This document shows positions 54,465 through 63,569 of a DNA stretch of 64,000 nucleotides, in pieces. This stretch comes from Marinomonas algicola (GTDB lineage: Bacteria > Pseudomonadota > Gammaproteobacteria > Pseudomonadales > Marinomonadaceae): contig NZ_CP061941.1 of the NCBI RefSeq assembly GCF_014805825.1, forward strand, positions 868,001 to 932,000. The letters are read 5' to 3'. Position 1 is the stretch's first letter, and each line of letters starts with the position of its first letter. The position numbers and the translations under genes were made by a program. The notes beneath the pieces were generated by a model that did no database searches, had not been told where the DNA came from, and was given only the letters and a program-made list of their open reading frames with translations.

Positions 54465-54537
54465 GTTGAACTTTCCTTTTATTATTGTTGAAGACTCCAA
54501 AAATAATACGCGAAATTGATTCAATAAGTAATGTGAA

Positions 54538-54966
54538 TTAATCACACCAACCGTCTCTATGCCCTCCATCGTAGGGGCGAGCTAACCCACCAACGATGAG
54601 TTTTTCTGAGAGCAGAGAGTCATCAATATAGACATCGGCTAAAAAGCGAAAGTATTTGCCTCTTTTTAAATTTCTAAGCTCTACTCTGGCGCCACTTCCT
54701 AGTAACGAGCGAGTAAAGTCTCTCGCCACTTTAGCTTGTTCTTTCTCTGATTCGCATTTTCCGCGGATCTCAGGGGCATCGACGCCCTTAACTCGAATTG
54801 GCATATTTTTTCCCACAATATCAGGCCAGCCTTCAATATCAACACGAAAGGTATCCGCATCGTAAACAGATACAACACGGCTAACGATGATGTCTTGGGC
54901 GAAGATAGATAATGGAAGTATAAGTAAAAAAGTACAGAAGAGGCGTCGTGTTGCATGGTTAAGCAT
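54538..54966 (-). CDS. Secreted thermonuclease-like (SNase) protein
   Basis: 142 residues with signal peptide (LFCTFLLILPLSIFAQ). SNase fold blocks: VVSVYDADTFRVDI, IRVKGVDAPEIRGKCESEKE (Asp/Arg/Glu active site) and GGLARPYDGGHRDGWC. Predicted periplasmic or secreted nuclease; C-terminal GHRDGWCD is short compared with many homologues. Monocistronic, just upstream of metY. Confidence 0.87.
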   Translation of the reverse strand: MLNHATRRLFCTFLLILPLSIFAQDIIVSRVVSVYDADTFRVDIEGWPDIVGKNMPIRVKGVDAPEIRGKCESEKEQAKVARDFTRSLLGSGARVELRNLKRGKYFRFLADVYIDDSLLSEKLIVGGLARPYDGGHRDGWCD

Positions 54967-55189
54967 GGTAGTTACCTAATTGAAAGGCGTCCTGCCATTG
55001 AATAATGGTCTATCATAACGGTTCTTGAATTTGTTATAAACACACTATGAATACGTTGAGCGGCATTATAACGAGAGTACAAGCGGCTATAAAAAATAGG
55101 GTAATGGTTTTAAATTTAAAGATGTATAGGATAGATTTGAAAGTAGGGGTCATATAACAATACAACAAATACTCTAAATAGGAATAATT

Positions 55190-55819
55190 ATGGAAGAAAT
55201 AAATTATGCGTTGATTATGTTGGCGGCTTTTGTGGCTATTGCCAGCCCAGGGCCATCTACCTTAGCTATTTCCAATATGTCCATGAGCCAAGGCCGAAAA
55301 CATGGCGTCGCTTTAGCGACAGGGACTTTGACAGGCTCAATGTTTTGGTCTTGTTTAGCGGCTTTTGGTTTTGGCACTTTATTGTATGCCAATGTTTGGC
55401 TATTGGACATGTTTCGGTATTTTGGGGCCTGTTATTTACTGTATTTGTCCTATAAATCTATGCGTTCAGTGCTTACTGCGGACACAACGGATACCGTTAT
55501 TAGCACCAGATCCGGCATTAAAGCGGCTTATTTAAAAGGTTTATTGATCCATTTATCTAATCCTAAGCCCATTTTATTTTTTGGTTCTTTATATTCATTA
55601 GGTGTGCCAAATGGTGCGACGAGCCTAGATATTGTGAAAATCATGTTATCGATTGGCTCTCTTAGTTTAACGGTTTGTCTGGGGTATGCGTTGTTATTTT
55701 CTATTCCAAAGGTGCGTAATTTCTATTTTCAATCACGTAAGGCCTTTGAATCAATCTTTGCCGTCTTTTTTGCTGGAGCAGGTATGAAAATGTTGATAAG
55801 CAAATTGGCTACAGAGTGA
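55190..55819 (+). CDS. LysE-family amino-acid/metabolite exporter
   Basis: 209 residues, six helices. N-terminal block LAAFVAIASPGPSTLAISNM and GVALATGTLTGSMFWS are typical of RhtB/LysE exporters. Substrate likely an amino acid, not identified. GGAATAATT precedes the ATG. Confidence 0.9.
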   Translation: MEEINYALIMLAAFVAIASPGPSTLAISNMSMSQGRKHGVALATGTLTGSMFWSCLAAFGFGTLLYANVWLLDMFRYFGACYLLYLSYKSMRSVLTADTTDTVISTRSGIKAAYLKGLLIHLSNPKPILFFGSLYSLGVPNGATSLDIVKIMLSIGSLSLTVCLGYALLFSIPKVRNFYFQSRKAFESIFAVFFAGAGMKMLISKLATE

Positions 55820-55861
55820 TAAGTTTAATTAAGAAGGTTACTTTTTGATTATTCGGTGTTT

Positions 55862-55889
55862 AAGAGCGCCATCCTTGGCGTTCTTTTAT
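55862..55889 (+). terminator. Terminator after the LysE exporter gene
   Basis: AAGAGCGCC (55862-55870) pairs with GGCGTTCTT (55877-55885) with a G-T pair, followed by TTATG. Confidence 0.7.
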
Positions 55890-55922
55890 GTGCAATCTAA
55901 TTGAAATGAATCTTATGCCGTC

Positions 55923-56870
55923 CTACTTGGTCACTTGTTTTGCTTTACTAGCAAATGAGAATGACCAATTAAATTTCACCGCAGAGACCGCGAGCAAAAT
56001 CAAGACAACCCCGAGCACTTGCAACAGACTTATTTGGGTTGAGAAGGCAAAATAATCCACAAATAGAGCGGTCACTGGGTAAATGAAGGATAACAAAGCA
56101 ATTAAGCTAGTGGGTAATTTCTGGAAACTGTCATACATAATAATGTACATAAAACCAGTCAGTACAGAGCCAAGAATGACCAGATCCAACCATTGACTGC
56201 TTTGTGATGGCAATTTATTGAAATCAGCAAAAGGCAACAACATGCCAATGCCTACAAAAACTTGTATTAAGGCGACAAAAGTGGGAGGCACTTGACTGAC
56301 TTTCTTCGTCATCATCGTTGTTACCGTATAAAGTAATGCGGCACTTAAGGCCAGCAATAGACCGAATAAGGATCCTGAGTCAGAACGTGTTTCAGTGCTT
56401 GAAATCGCCTCATCAGAAAACAACATAGCTATTTCATTGACGTCTAATTCAACAATTAAAAACAATCCTACAAATGCCAGTGCCAGCCACACGATTAGGG
56501 TGCCTGATAGTGTCTCTTTGGTCAGTAACGCACCTGCCAGTACAAGAAACAAGGGTTGCATATGGTAGGCGACAGTAGCAATGGAAAAAGGAATGTAATT
56601 GAAAGAAGCAAATAGGAAGATCCAATTAGCGACCAAAGTAATACCACCAAAAATAATCACTAATAAGGTACTAGGCTGAAAAAATTCGGCTCGAATGATC
56701 CCTGAATAGAAGGCGAATGCACCTAGAGTGATTGCGCCTATAATGCAGCGGAAAAAAACCACATTCCAAAACGATTGCCCTGAACTAATAACAAAGTAGC
56801 CAATGGTTCCTGACAAGATCATAGCGAGTGCCAGTTCTATACTACCAACGGTGTGATTTGAATGTTGCAT
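55923..56870 (-). CDS. EamA-family (DMT) transporter
   Basis: 315 residues, ten helices in two EamA repeats (SIELALAMILSGTIGYFVIS; later LLALSAALLYTVTTMMTKK). Start ATG 56870 has TTGGAG upstream; the ORF extends to a TTG at 56930. Divergent from an Lrp/AsnC regulator at 57001, so probably an amino-acid or metabolite exporter under its control. Confidence 0.88.
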   Translation of the reverse strand: MQHSNHTVGSIELALAMILSGTIGYFVISSGQSFWNVVFFRCIIGAITLGAFAFYSGIIRAEFFQPSTLLVIIFGGITLVANWIFLFASFNYIPFSIATVAYHMQPLFLVLAGALLTKETLSGTLIVWLALAFVGLFLIVELDVNEIAMLFSDEAISSTETRSDSGSLFGLLLALSAALLYTVTTMMTKKVSQVPPTFVALIQVFVGIGMLLPFADFNKLPSQSSQWLDLVILGSVLTGFMYIIMYDSFQKLPTSLIALLSFIYPVTALFVDYFAFSTQISLLQVLGVVLILLAVSAVKFNWSFSFASKAKQVTK

Positions 56871-57000
56871 GTATTTACTCCAATAAAAGTATAATGAGGC
56901 TCTGCATTTTTTCCAAAATGTTGTTTTCACAAAGTTGTTAATCAGTGTGTTTTAAGAGCAAGTGATTTATGGTGAATAGGATAAAGCTGGAACAGAAATA

Positions 57001-57519
57001 ATGGCAGAGGTAAAAAAAGGCAAATCCAATCAAAAACCGTATTTATTAGAGGCAAAAATGCGTAATGACCTTAAAAAAGAAATTCTTCAGTTAGATGGTA
57101 TTGATTCTCGATTAGTTGAGCTACTTTACCACAATGCTCGTACTCCTGTTACCGAGCTTAGCCGAGCCGTAGGAATGACGGCGCCGAGTGTTAATGAGCG
57201 TCTAAAACGACTTGAGGAAAATGGTATTATTTCGGGCTATCGAGTAGAAGTAAATCCTATGGCTTTAGGCTACAGCCTTACGGCCATTGTTCGGATGCGC
57301 CCATTTCCCAATAAATTAAAGGCCGTAGAAGAGAGGATTCTTTCGAGCCCTGAGTTTGTTGAATGCGATAAAGTGACAGGGGAAGATTGCTTTATTTCGC
57401 GTGTGTATTTAAAAGACATCAGGGAACTCGATCCGCTGCTTGAACGTTTTTCTGAATTAGCAGACACTAAAACAGCCATTGTAAAATCGTCACTTATTAA
57501 AAAGAGAGTGTTGGTGTAA
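57001..57519 (+). CDS. Lrp/AsnC-family transcriptional regulator
   Basis: 172 residues. HTH ELLYHNARTPVTELSRAVGM and TAPSVNERLKRLEENGIISG, then the RAM domain TAIVRMRPFPNKLKAVEER. An unusual basic N-terminal extension of ~30 residues precedes the HTH; an in-frame ATG at 57058 would remove part of it. Divergent from the EamA exporter; the AraC gene starts on the next base. Confidence 0.9.
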   Translation: MAEVKKGKSNQKPYLLEAKMRNDLKKEILQLDGIDSRLVELLYHNARTPVTELSRAVGMTAPSVNERLKRLEENGIISGYRVEVNPMALGYSLTAIVRMRPFPNKLKAVEERILSSPEFVECDKVTGEDCFISRVYLKDIRELDPLLERFSELADTKTAIVKSSLIKKRVLV

Positions 57520-58365
57520 ATGAACCATTGGAGACGTCTCCCTAAGTTAGAGCATGTTGCGAAGTACATTGACTGCTATTGGTATTTGGAAAAGGAAGGA
57601 GAGGACATCATCCATAATTATCCTAAGTTGAATCCTGACCCGACGACGCATTTGATCATCGCTTCTCCTAATTATGACTATCAATATGTTCAAGGTGACT
57701 TTGTTCAGAAAGGCTCTGGCAGTCATTGGATCTTTCCCCATAGACACTCATTTACTATGGATCACTCTTTTCCTTTTCGAATGATTGGTATTAAGTTTCG
57801 AACTGGGGCTTTATATTCTGTTAAACACTTACTTCCTGAATCGTCGGCGCTATCATTAGAAAAAATAAAAAGAGCGGACACAAATTTGCTTATGGGGTTG
57901 GATTGGTTCTTCTATCAGACACTGTTAAATGAAGGAACAGAAGCCGTCGATAAAGTATGTGATTCGTTAGATGAAAGCCTAAGCCGTTTCTTTTTGAATA
58001 TTCAAGATGATAAACACAGTGTTTTGGTACGTCAGATTTTACCTTTGTTGAGCAATACCTCTATTGCCAGTATCGGCTCTACAGTACATCGATCCCAGCG
58101 CACGATTGAACGCAGTTTTTTAAGAGTAACAGAATTAACCCTGAAGCAATGCCAATCTATGATGCGATTAGAAGACGTTTTAAATTACCTTTACCAATTA
58201 GATGAGGCTGAAATAGATTGGGCGGATCTAGTCGATCAATTTGACTTTAGTGATCAACCTCATTTGATTCGCCACTTGAAAAGCGCGATTGGTAAGACGC
58301 CAGGTGAATATGCACGTGAACGGGATCTTACCATCGATATTTATGGTGATTTTAAATTAACTTAA
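57520..58365 (+). CDS. AraC-family transcriptional regulator
   Basis: 281 residues. The N-terminal domain (RLPKLEHVAKYIDCYWYLEK and HRHSFTMDHSFPFRMIGIKF) is the DUF6597-type beta sensor of AraC relatives. The C-terminal HTH is atypical: HRSQRTIERSFLRVTELTL and SDQPHLIRHLKSAIGKTPGEY. Its ATG abuts the Lrp stop (TAAATG), suggesting co-transcription. Confidence 0.82.
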   Translation: MNHWRRLPKLEHVAKYIDCYWYLEKEGEDIIHNYPKLNPDPTTHLIIASPNYDYQYVQGDFVQKGSGSHWIFPHRHSFTMDHSFPFRMIGIKFRTGALYSVKHLLPESSALSLEKIKRADTNLLMGLDWFFYQTLLNEGTEAVDKVCDSLDESLSRFFLNIQDDKHSVLVRQILPLLSNTSIASIGSTVHRSQRTIERSFLRVTELTLKQCQSMMRLEDVLNYLYQLDEAEIDWADLVDQFDFSDQPHLIRHLKSAIGKTPGEYARERDLTIDIYGDFKLT

Positions 58366-58447
58366 AACTGTCGTATTTATTCAATTCATGCCGTACTCAA
58401 CTCAGTAAAGTAAAGACAACGATAACGAGTAAGGGTGGTGAAGACTA

Positions 58448-58888
58448 ATGCAAGTGATTATTCGACAATATCAACAAACTGATTTAGATGCTGTGCTTAA
58501 TTCATGGGAAGTGGCGACACGTTTAGCACATGAATTTATGACAGATGAGTTTATTTCTGAGCAACGGATTGAGGTAGAAAAGAGTTACCTGCCCAATACG
58601 GATACCTGGGTTGCTGAGGTGAATGGATCTGTACAAGGTTTTATTTCATTAATGGGGAATGAGGTCGGAGCGATATTTTTACAACCCGAATATCATAGGT
58701 TGGGTATAGGTAAGGCTCTTATTAATAAGGCAAAATCATTACATGATGAACTGGAGTTAGAGGTGTTTAAAGTAAATCAAACTGGACAAAAATTTTATGA
58801 AAACGGCGGGTTTTATCCTATAAGTGAATCTGTGCATGAGATTACAGGAGAGCGTGTTTTACGTCTAAGATATGCCGCAGTAACTTAA
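58448..58888 (+). CDS. GNAT-family N-acetyltransferase
   Basis: 146 residues. Acetyl-CoA-binding motif A LQPEYHRLGIGKALINKAKS (Q/R-x-x-G-x-G/A), beta4 GNEVGAIFL and a C-terminal FYENGGFYP. Similar to YjaB/RimI-like small GNATs; substrate unknown. Confidence 0.88.
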   Translation: MQVIIRQYQQTDLDAVLNSWEVATRLAHEFMTDEFISEQRIEVEKSYLPNTDTWVAEVNGSVQGFISLMGNEVGAIFLQPEYHRLGIGKALINKAKSLHDELELEVFKVNQTGQKFYENGGFYPISESVHEITGERVLRLRYAAVT

Positions 58889-58973
58889 TTCAAATACCGT
58901 ATACCCACGGCACTGTTATAAACGCCATTTTGTTTTCTTCTCTATAGATTAAAAACTATTCACTTTCGATTGA

Positions 58974-59030
58974 TTGACTCTTCATGATTGTCATGTATAT
59001 TGGAAAGCAACCGATTGCGCAACCGATTGC
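58974..59030 (+). promoter_or_regulatory. Promoter and tandem LacI-type operators of the sugar ABC operon
   Basis: -35 TTGACT at 58974-58979 and -10 TATATT at 58996-59001, 16-nt spacing. Immediately after, GCAACCGATTGC occurs twice without a gap (59007-59018 and 59019-59030). Each is a LacI/GalR-type palindrome with central CG, overlapping the expected transcription start, so repression by the LacI regulator at 63570 is likely. Confidence 0.8.
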
Positions 59031-59071
59031 TTTTCGGTTACATCAAATAAAAATAATATGGAGAAGCTATA

Positions 59072-60004
59072 ATGATTTTTCTTAAAAAAGCGTCAATTGC
59101 ATTACTTACATCAGCGGCACTGATGACGGGGTCGGCGGCTATGGCTGATGATAAGCCTGTCGTTGGTTTAGTTATGAAGTCCTTAGCGAATGAATTTTTT
59201 CGTGACATGTTAGAAGGAACAAAAGAGCATGCCGCTCGTCGAGGGGATTACGAATTACGTGCTGTGGGTATGCAAAATGAAACGGATTTCCAGTCTCAAA
59301 TAAATGCCGTTGAAAATTTTATTACACAAGGCGCGGATATTATTGTTATTGCTCCTGCTGATTCAAGAGCAATGGTTCGACCATTAAAGAAGGCGATGGA
59401 AGCCGGTGTTATTGTTATTAACTTTGATGTTGCTTTAGACGCTGAAGCTAAGAAAAAACAAGGTGTTGAACTGGCATTTATTGGACCAGATAATCGTGAT
59501 GGAGCTCGATTAGCTGGCGAAGCTTTGGCTAAAAAGTTAGGCAAAGGCGCAAAAGTTGTGATTGTTGAAGGGAATCCTGGTGCTGATAATGCACATGAAC
59601 GTAAATTGGGATTTGAAGACGCCATTAAATCTGGCGAGTTAAACCTTATTGATTCTCGTACTGCCCACTGGGAAACAGAGGAAGCTAATACCGTATTCTC
59701 TAACATGTTGACTGCCCATCCAGATATTCAAGGTGTAATGGCTGCGAACGATTCTATGGCGATTGGCGTCATTAAAGCATTAGAGTCAGCGGGCCGTGCG
59801 GGTGATATTCAAGTGGTTGCGTTTGATAATATACCGGCTGTTGGTCCTATGATTAAGGATGGTCGCTTACTGGCAACGGTAGATCAATTTGGTCGAGAAA
59901 TGGCGGCTAACGCTATCGACAAAGGTCTAGACGTTTTAAAAGGTGCCCCAGAGCTTAAAGGCTGGGTTAAAACGCCAATCAAACTGGTTACTTCTGAAAA
60001 CTAG
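59072..60004 (+). CDS. Sugar ABC transporter substrate-binding protein (RbsB type)
   Basis: 310 residues. Signal peptide SIALLTSAALMTGSAAMA, then the periplasmic-binding fold: VVGLVMKSLANEFFRDMLEG, ADIIVIAPADSRAMVRP, VINFDVALD, and VMAANDSMAIGVIKALESAG. Ligand is a pentose or related sugar. First gene of the operon. Confidence 0.9.
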   Translation: MIFLKKASIALLTSAALMTGSAAMADDKPVVGLVMKSLANEFFRDMLEGTKEHAARRGDYELRAVGMQNETDFQSQINAVENFITQGADIIVIAPADSRAMVRPLKKAMEAGVIVINFDVALDAEAKKKQGVELAFIGPDNRDGARLAGEALAKKLGKGAKVVIVEGNPGADNAHERKLGFEDAIKSGELNLIDSRTAHWETEEANTVFSNMLTAHPDIQGVMAANDSMAIGVIKALESAGRAGDIQVVAFDNIPAVGPMIKDGRLLATVDQFGREMAANAIDKGLDVLKGAPELKGWVKTPIKLVTSEN

Positions 60005-60149
60005 TTCAAACGAATGTAAGTGCGTTACTTCATTAACGGCTTGTTTATGGAGTAACCGCTTAGGCTTCTGAGTTCCAATTTAGGTTAATTATGAACCATT
60101 TAGGAATAATGCATCGAAATAGAATGCGTTTGAATATAGGAATCCATTG

Positions 60150-61694
60150 ATGTCAGTTCATTCAAATACTCAAAGTGTCACCACACATTCTGCTGATGAA
60201 ATCTTACGAGTTCAGGCTCTACATAAGCATTTTGGCGGTGTTAAAGCGTTACAAGGAGTCAATTTTTCCCTTAAAAGAGGAGAGGTGCATGCACTGGTGG
60301 GAGAAAATGGCGCAGGCAAATCGACACTTATAAAAGTGTTAACCGGTGTTCATAAATTTGATAGTGGCGCCATCTTTCTAAACGATGAAGACTATCGCCC
60401 AGAAACGCCTAAACAAGCGAAAGCGCAAGGTATTCAAGTTGTCCATCAAGAGTTTAATCTGCTGACTCACATGTCAGTGGCTGAAAATATTTGTTTTGAA
60501 GCCTTTCCTAAAACTCGGTTTGGCTTATTAGATCAAAAAGAAATGAACAAACGTGCTCGCATTGCCATGGATGCGATTGGGCTGACGGAGGTGAATGTAA
60601 ATGAAAGTATTAGTCGGCTCGGCATTGCTTATCGTCAGCAGGTTGAAATAGCGAGAGCACTGCAATCAAAGAGTCAAATTTTGATACTGGACGAACCCAC
60701 AGCAACCTTAACGGATCGTGAAACAGAGAAGCTTTTTCATATTGTTGATACGGTTAAGAAACAAGGTGTTACCGTTGTTTTTGTGTCTCATCATTTAAAT
60801 GAGGTTTTCTCTATATGTGATCGAGTAACGGTTTTTCGAAACGGAGAATCGATTATTACTGAGGAAATCAGTCAAACAACACCTGATCGAGTGGTTAGCA
60901 ATATGGTGGGTAAGCATCTTGAGCAAGAGATGTCCCACGATACTGAAACACATGAGTTTGGAGAAGTAGCTCTTTCGGCAAAACGGTTACGGGTTCCACA
61001 ATCACCACATGAAGCCGGCGTTTCTTTTGACCTACGTTATGGCGAAATTCTTGGCATTGCGGGGCTAGTTGGGGCGGGGAGAACCGAGTTGCTGCGTAGT
61101 TTATTTGGTGCACAAGAAGTCGTCTCAGGAGATATTTTACGCAACAATAAAGTGGTTGAATTTAAAAAACCAGCGGATGCCATTGCCGCAGGAATTGGCT
61201 TTGTCACTGAAGATCGAAAGGAAGAAGGTCTTATCTTGGATATGTCGATTGCCATCAATTCTTCTTTAGCGGCGATTGATCAAGTTTCATCGGCAGGATT
61301 GATGCAACTGACGCGTGAAAATGAAATGGCGAGTCGTATTGGTAAAACACTGAATCTAAAATGCGGTGACGTAAAGGATAATGTATCGAGTCTATCAGGT
61401 GGTAATCAACAAAAAGTGGTGTTAGCAAAGTGGCTAGCCCGTCACCCAGATGTATTTATGCTAGATGAGCCGACTCGCGGTGTTGATGTGGGGGCTAAGG
61501 CCGAAATTTATGCCATTTTACGTGATCTTGCTCGAGATGGAATGGCTTTATTAGTGGTGTCTTCTGAAATGCCGGAATTGATGACTTTGTGTGATCGAAT
61601 TGTTGTGTTAGCCAATCATGAAATTAAAGGTGAGTTAACAAGAGAAAATTTTTCCCAAGAGAGTATTTTGCAGCTCGCCTATAAAAGCGATTAA
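60150..61694 (+). CDS. Sugar ABC transporter ATP-binding protein (RbsA type)
   Basis: 514 residues with two ATPase domains. N-domain Walker A GENGAGKST, ILDEPTATLTD Walker B; C-domain LSGGNQQKVVLAKWL signature and a degenerate Walker A GLVGAGRTE, normal for this family. ATG 60150 preferred over TTG 60147. Energises uptake with the permease downstream. Confidence 0.94.
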   Translation: MSVHSNTQSVTTHSADEILRVQALHKHFGGVKALQGVNFSLKRGEVHALVGENGAGKSTLIKVLTGVHKFDSGAIFLNDEDYRPETPKQAKAQGIQVVHQEFNLLTHMSVAENICFEAFPKTRFGLLDQKEMNKRARIAMDAIGLTEVNVNESISRLGIAYRQQVEIARALQSKSQILILDEPTATLTDRETEKLFHIVDTVKKQGVTVVFVSHHLNEVFSICDRVTVFRNGESIITEEISQTTPDRVVSNMVGKHLEQEMSHDTETHEFGEVALSAKRLRVPQSPHEAGVSFDLRYGEILGIAGLVGAGRTELLRSLFGAQEVVSGDILRNNKVVEFKKPADAIAAGIGFVTEDRKEEGLILDMSIAINSSLAAIDQVSSAGLMQLTRENEMASRIGKTLNLKCGDVKDNVSSLSGGNQQKVVLAKWLARHPDVFMLDEPTRGVDVGAKAEIYAILRDLARDGMALLVVSSEMPELMTLCDRIVVLANHEIKGELTRENFSQESILQLAYKSD

Positions 61695-61786
61695 AGCCGT
61701 ATAAAACAGTTGGCTCTTTGCCATATTTTACGCAGGCAAAGGCCCCAGAGTATAAATCACACAATAAATATAAGAGGCTGGTGATT

Positions 61787-62785
61787 ATGAACGACACAAG
61801 TTTAGGAAAGGATAAAGCCATGGTTGAAAGCCGTTGGTCAGCAAAAGCCATCATTCGTGATGCAGGCATTGGATTAGCGTTAATTAGCTTAATAATAATT
61901 TTTTCTTTGGCATCTGAGCACTTTTTATCAGCGAATAATATTACCAATATATTGACCCAAATTACGATCAATTTAATTTTGGCGGTAGGGTTAACTTTCG
62001 TTATTTTGGTCGCCGGTATTGATCTTTCAGTCGGTTCTGTTTTGGCCTTTGCGTCTGTGGTGGCCGGTCAAGCCATTACTTATCCTGGCCTTGGACCAAC
62101 AGAAGCGATTGTGTTTGCTGTTGCTGCGGCGCTTCTGGCTGGAACGCTCTGTGGTTTGATGAATGGTTTGATCAGTGCTTATTGGGGGCTACCTTCGTTT
62201 ATCATCACATTAGGTATGCTAAATATTGCCCGTGGTGGTGCTTTACATATATCAGAAGCACAAACAATTTATGATTTTCCTGAGCAGTTTAATGATTTTG
62301 GTTCTGCTTCTTTTTTAGGCATGCCTGTGGTGTTTATTGCGGCGTTGGTGTTGGTCGGTATCGCATGGTTTGTATTACATAAAACCATTTTTGGCCGGAT
62401 GATATACGGTATTGGTAATAATGAAGAAGCCGTTCGATTAGCTGGACATCCTGTTTTTTGGTACAAGGTCGCGGCTTTTACTATTTGTGGTTTAGCCGCT
62501 GGTGTGGCCGCGATTATTTACATGGCCAGATTGAATATTTCAAGCCCAATTGCCGGAATTGGTTTTGAATTGAATGCCATTGCCGCCGTTATTATTGGCG
62601 GTACAAGCCTTATGGGAGGGCGAGGCAGTGTCTTTGGTACCTTATTAGGCGCCTTTATTATAGGGGTGCTAGCTAATGGATTGATTTTACTTGGTTTAAA
62701 TGACTTTATGCGCCAAATGATTACAGGATTAGTGATCATCATTGCCGTTGTTTTAGATTACTATCGTGAAAAATACACGAAATAA
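61787..62785 (+). CDS. Sugar ABC transporter permease (RbsC type)
   Basis: 332 residues, about ten helices. Signatures: NLILAVGLTFVILVAGIDLS, VGSVLAFASVVAG and ISSPIAGIGFELNAIAAVII with GGTSLMGGRGSVFGT. Start ATG 61787 preferred over the TTG 61718. Forms the channel for the sugar. Confidence 0.93.
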   Translation: MNDTSLGKDKAMVESRWSAKAIIRDAGIGLALISLIIIFSLASEHFLSANNITNILTQITINLILAVGLTFVILVAGIDLSVGSVLAFASVVAGQAITYPGLGPTEAIVFAVAAALLAGTLCGLMNGLISAYWGLPSFIITLGMLNIARGGALHISEAQTIYDFPEQFNDFGSASFLGMPVVFIAALVLVGIAWFVLHKTIFGRMIYGIGNNEEAVRLAGHPVFWYKVAAFTICGLAAGVAAIIYMARLNISSPIAGIGFELNAIAAVIIGGTSLMGGRGSVFGTLLGAFIIGVLANGLILLGLNDFMRQMITGLVIIIAVVLDYYREKYTK

Positions 62786-62838
62786 TAAATAAGCCATATT
62801 GGATTATTTTTAGAGTGGAAATCATTAAGGAGCCCTAT

Positions 62839-63279
62839 ATGTTAAAAAATATTGATCCCTTGTTAAATGGTGAATTGTTAAACGTATTAAGGACTATGGG
62901 CCATGGCGATGATTTGGTACTGGTTGATCGGAATTTTCCAGCCGCATCCGTTGCTCAAGGGAAGCCGATCATCCGATTAGATGGCATTGGTGTTGTGAGA
63001 GCGGCAGACGCTATCTTATCTGTTTTCCCCTTAGACAATTTTGTAGAAAAACCCGTGACTAGAATGGCCGTGCTCGATGGTCCGCAAAGTGAATTACCGA
63101 CGGTTCAAGAAGAATTCCAGACCTGTCTAAAGCTACATGACCGTGATTTGTCAGAGATGGATGCATTAGAACGCTTTGCGTTTTATGAAAAAGCAAGCGA
63201 TGCCTTTGCTATAGTGGTAACAGGAGAGGCGCGAGGATACGGTTGCTTTATCTTAAAAAAAGGGGTGATCTTCGCATAG
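62839..63279 (+). CDS. FucU/RbsD-family sugar mutarotase
   Basis: 146 residues. LLNGELLNVLRTMGHGDDLV, with catalytic His in MGHGD, and VDRNFPA follow the FucU pattern more than RbsD. Interconverts anomers so that the imported sugar can be phosphorylated. ATG 62839 has AAGGAG upstream; the longer ATG/GTG frame at 62815 lacks it. Fourth gene of the operon. Confidence 0.85.
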   Translation: MLKNIDPLLNGELLNVLRTMGHGDDLVLVDRNFPAASVAQGKPIIRLDGIGVVRAADAILSVFPLDNFVEKPVTRMAVLDGPQSELPTVQEEFQTCLKLHDRDLSEMDALERFAFYEKASDAFAIVVTGEARGYGCFILKKGVIFA

Positions 63280-63554
63280 ACACATTTCATTACACCAAAA
63301 GAGAGGTATTCATATAACATTGTACAAAGGGTCATGAGGTCTCTGGCCCATTTTTTACATTTTTATAGTATAGAAGGCTAAATGACAACATTTCATCTTA
63401 TAGGGTGTCTGTGGTTGTCGTACTATAAATACTAAGTCCGTGTAGAAAGAAGAGTAGAATTTTTTGATCATGAAACTCAATGGATGAGAATCAAATACAC
63501 GAATAACAAATTTAAAATGACGAGTATTAGATTGCTGCGTCTACTGATTGTTTA
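63280..63554. other. Intergenic region before the LacI gene
   Basis: 275 bp, AT-rich. No ORF, repeat or clear terminator recognised. Confidence 0.4.
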
Positions 63555-63569
63555 ATGGAGCACCTGTCC

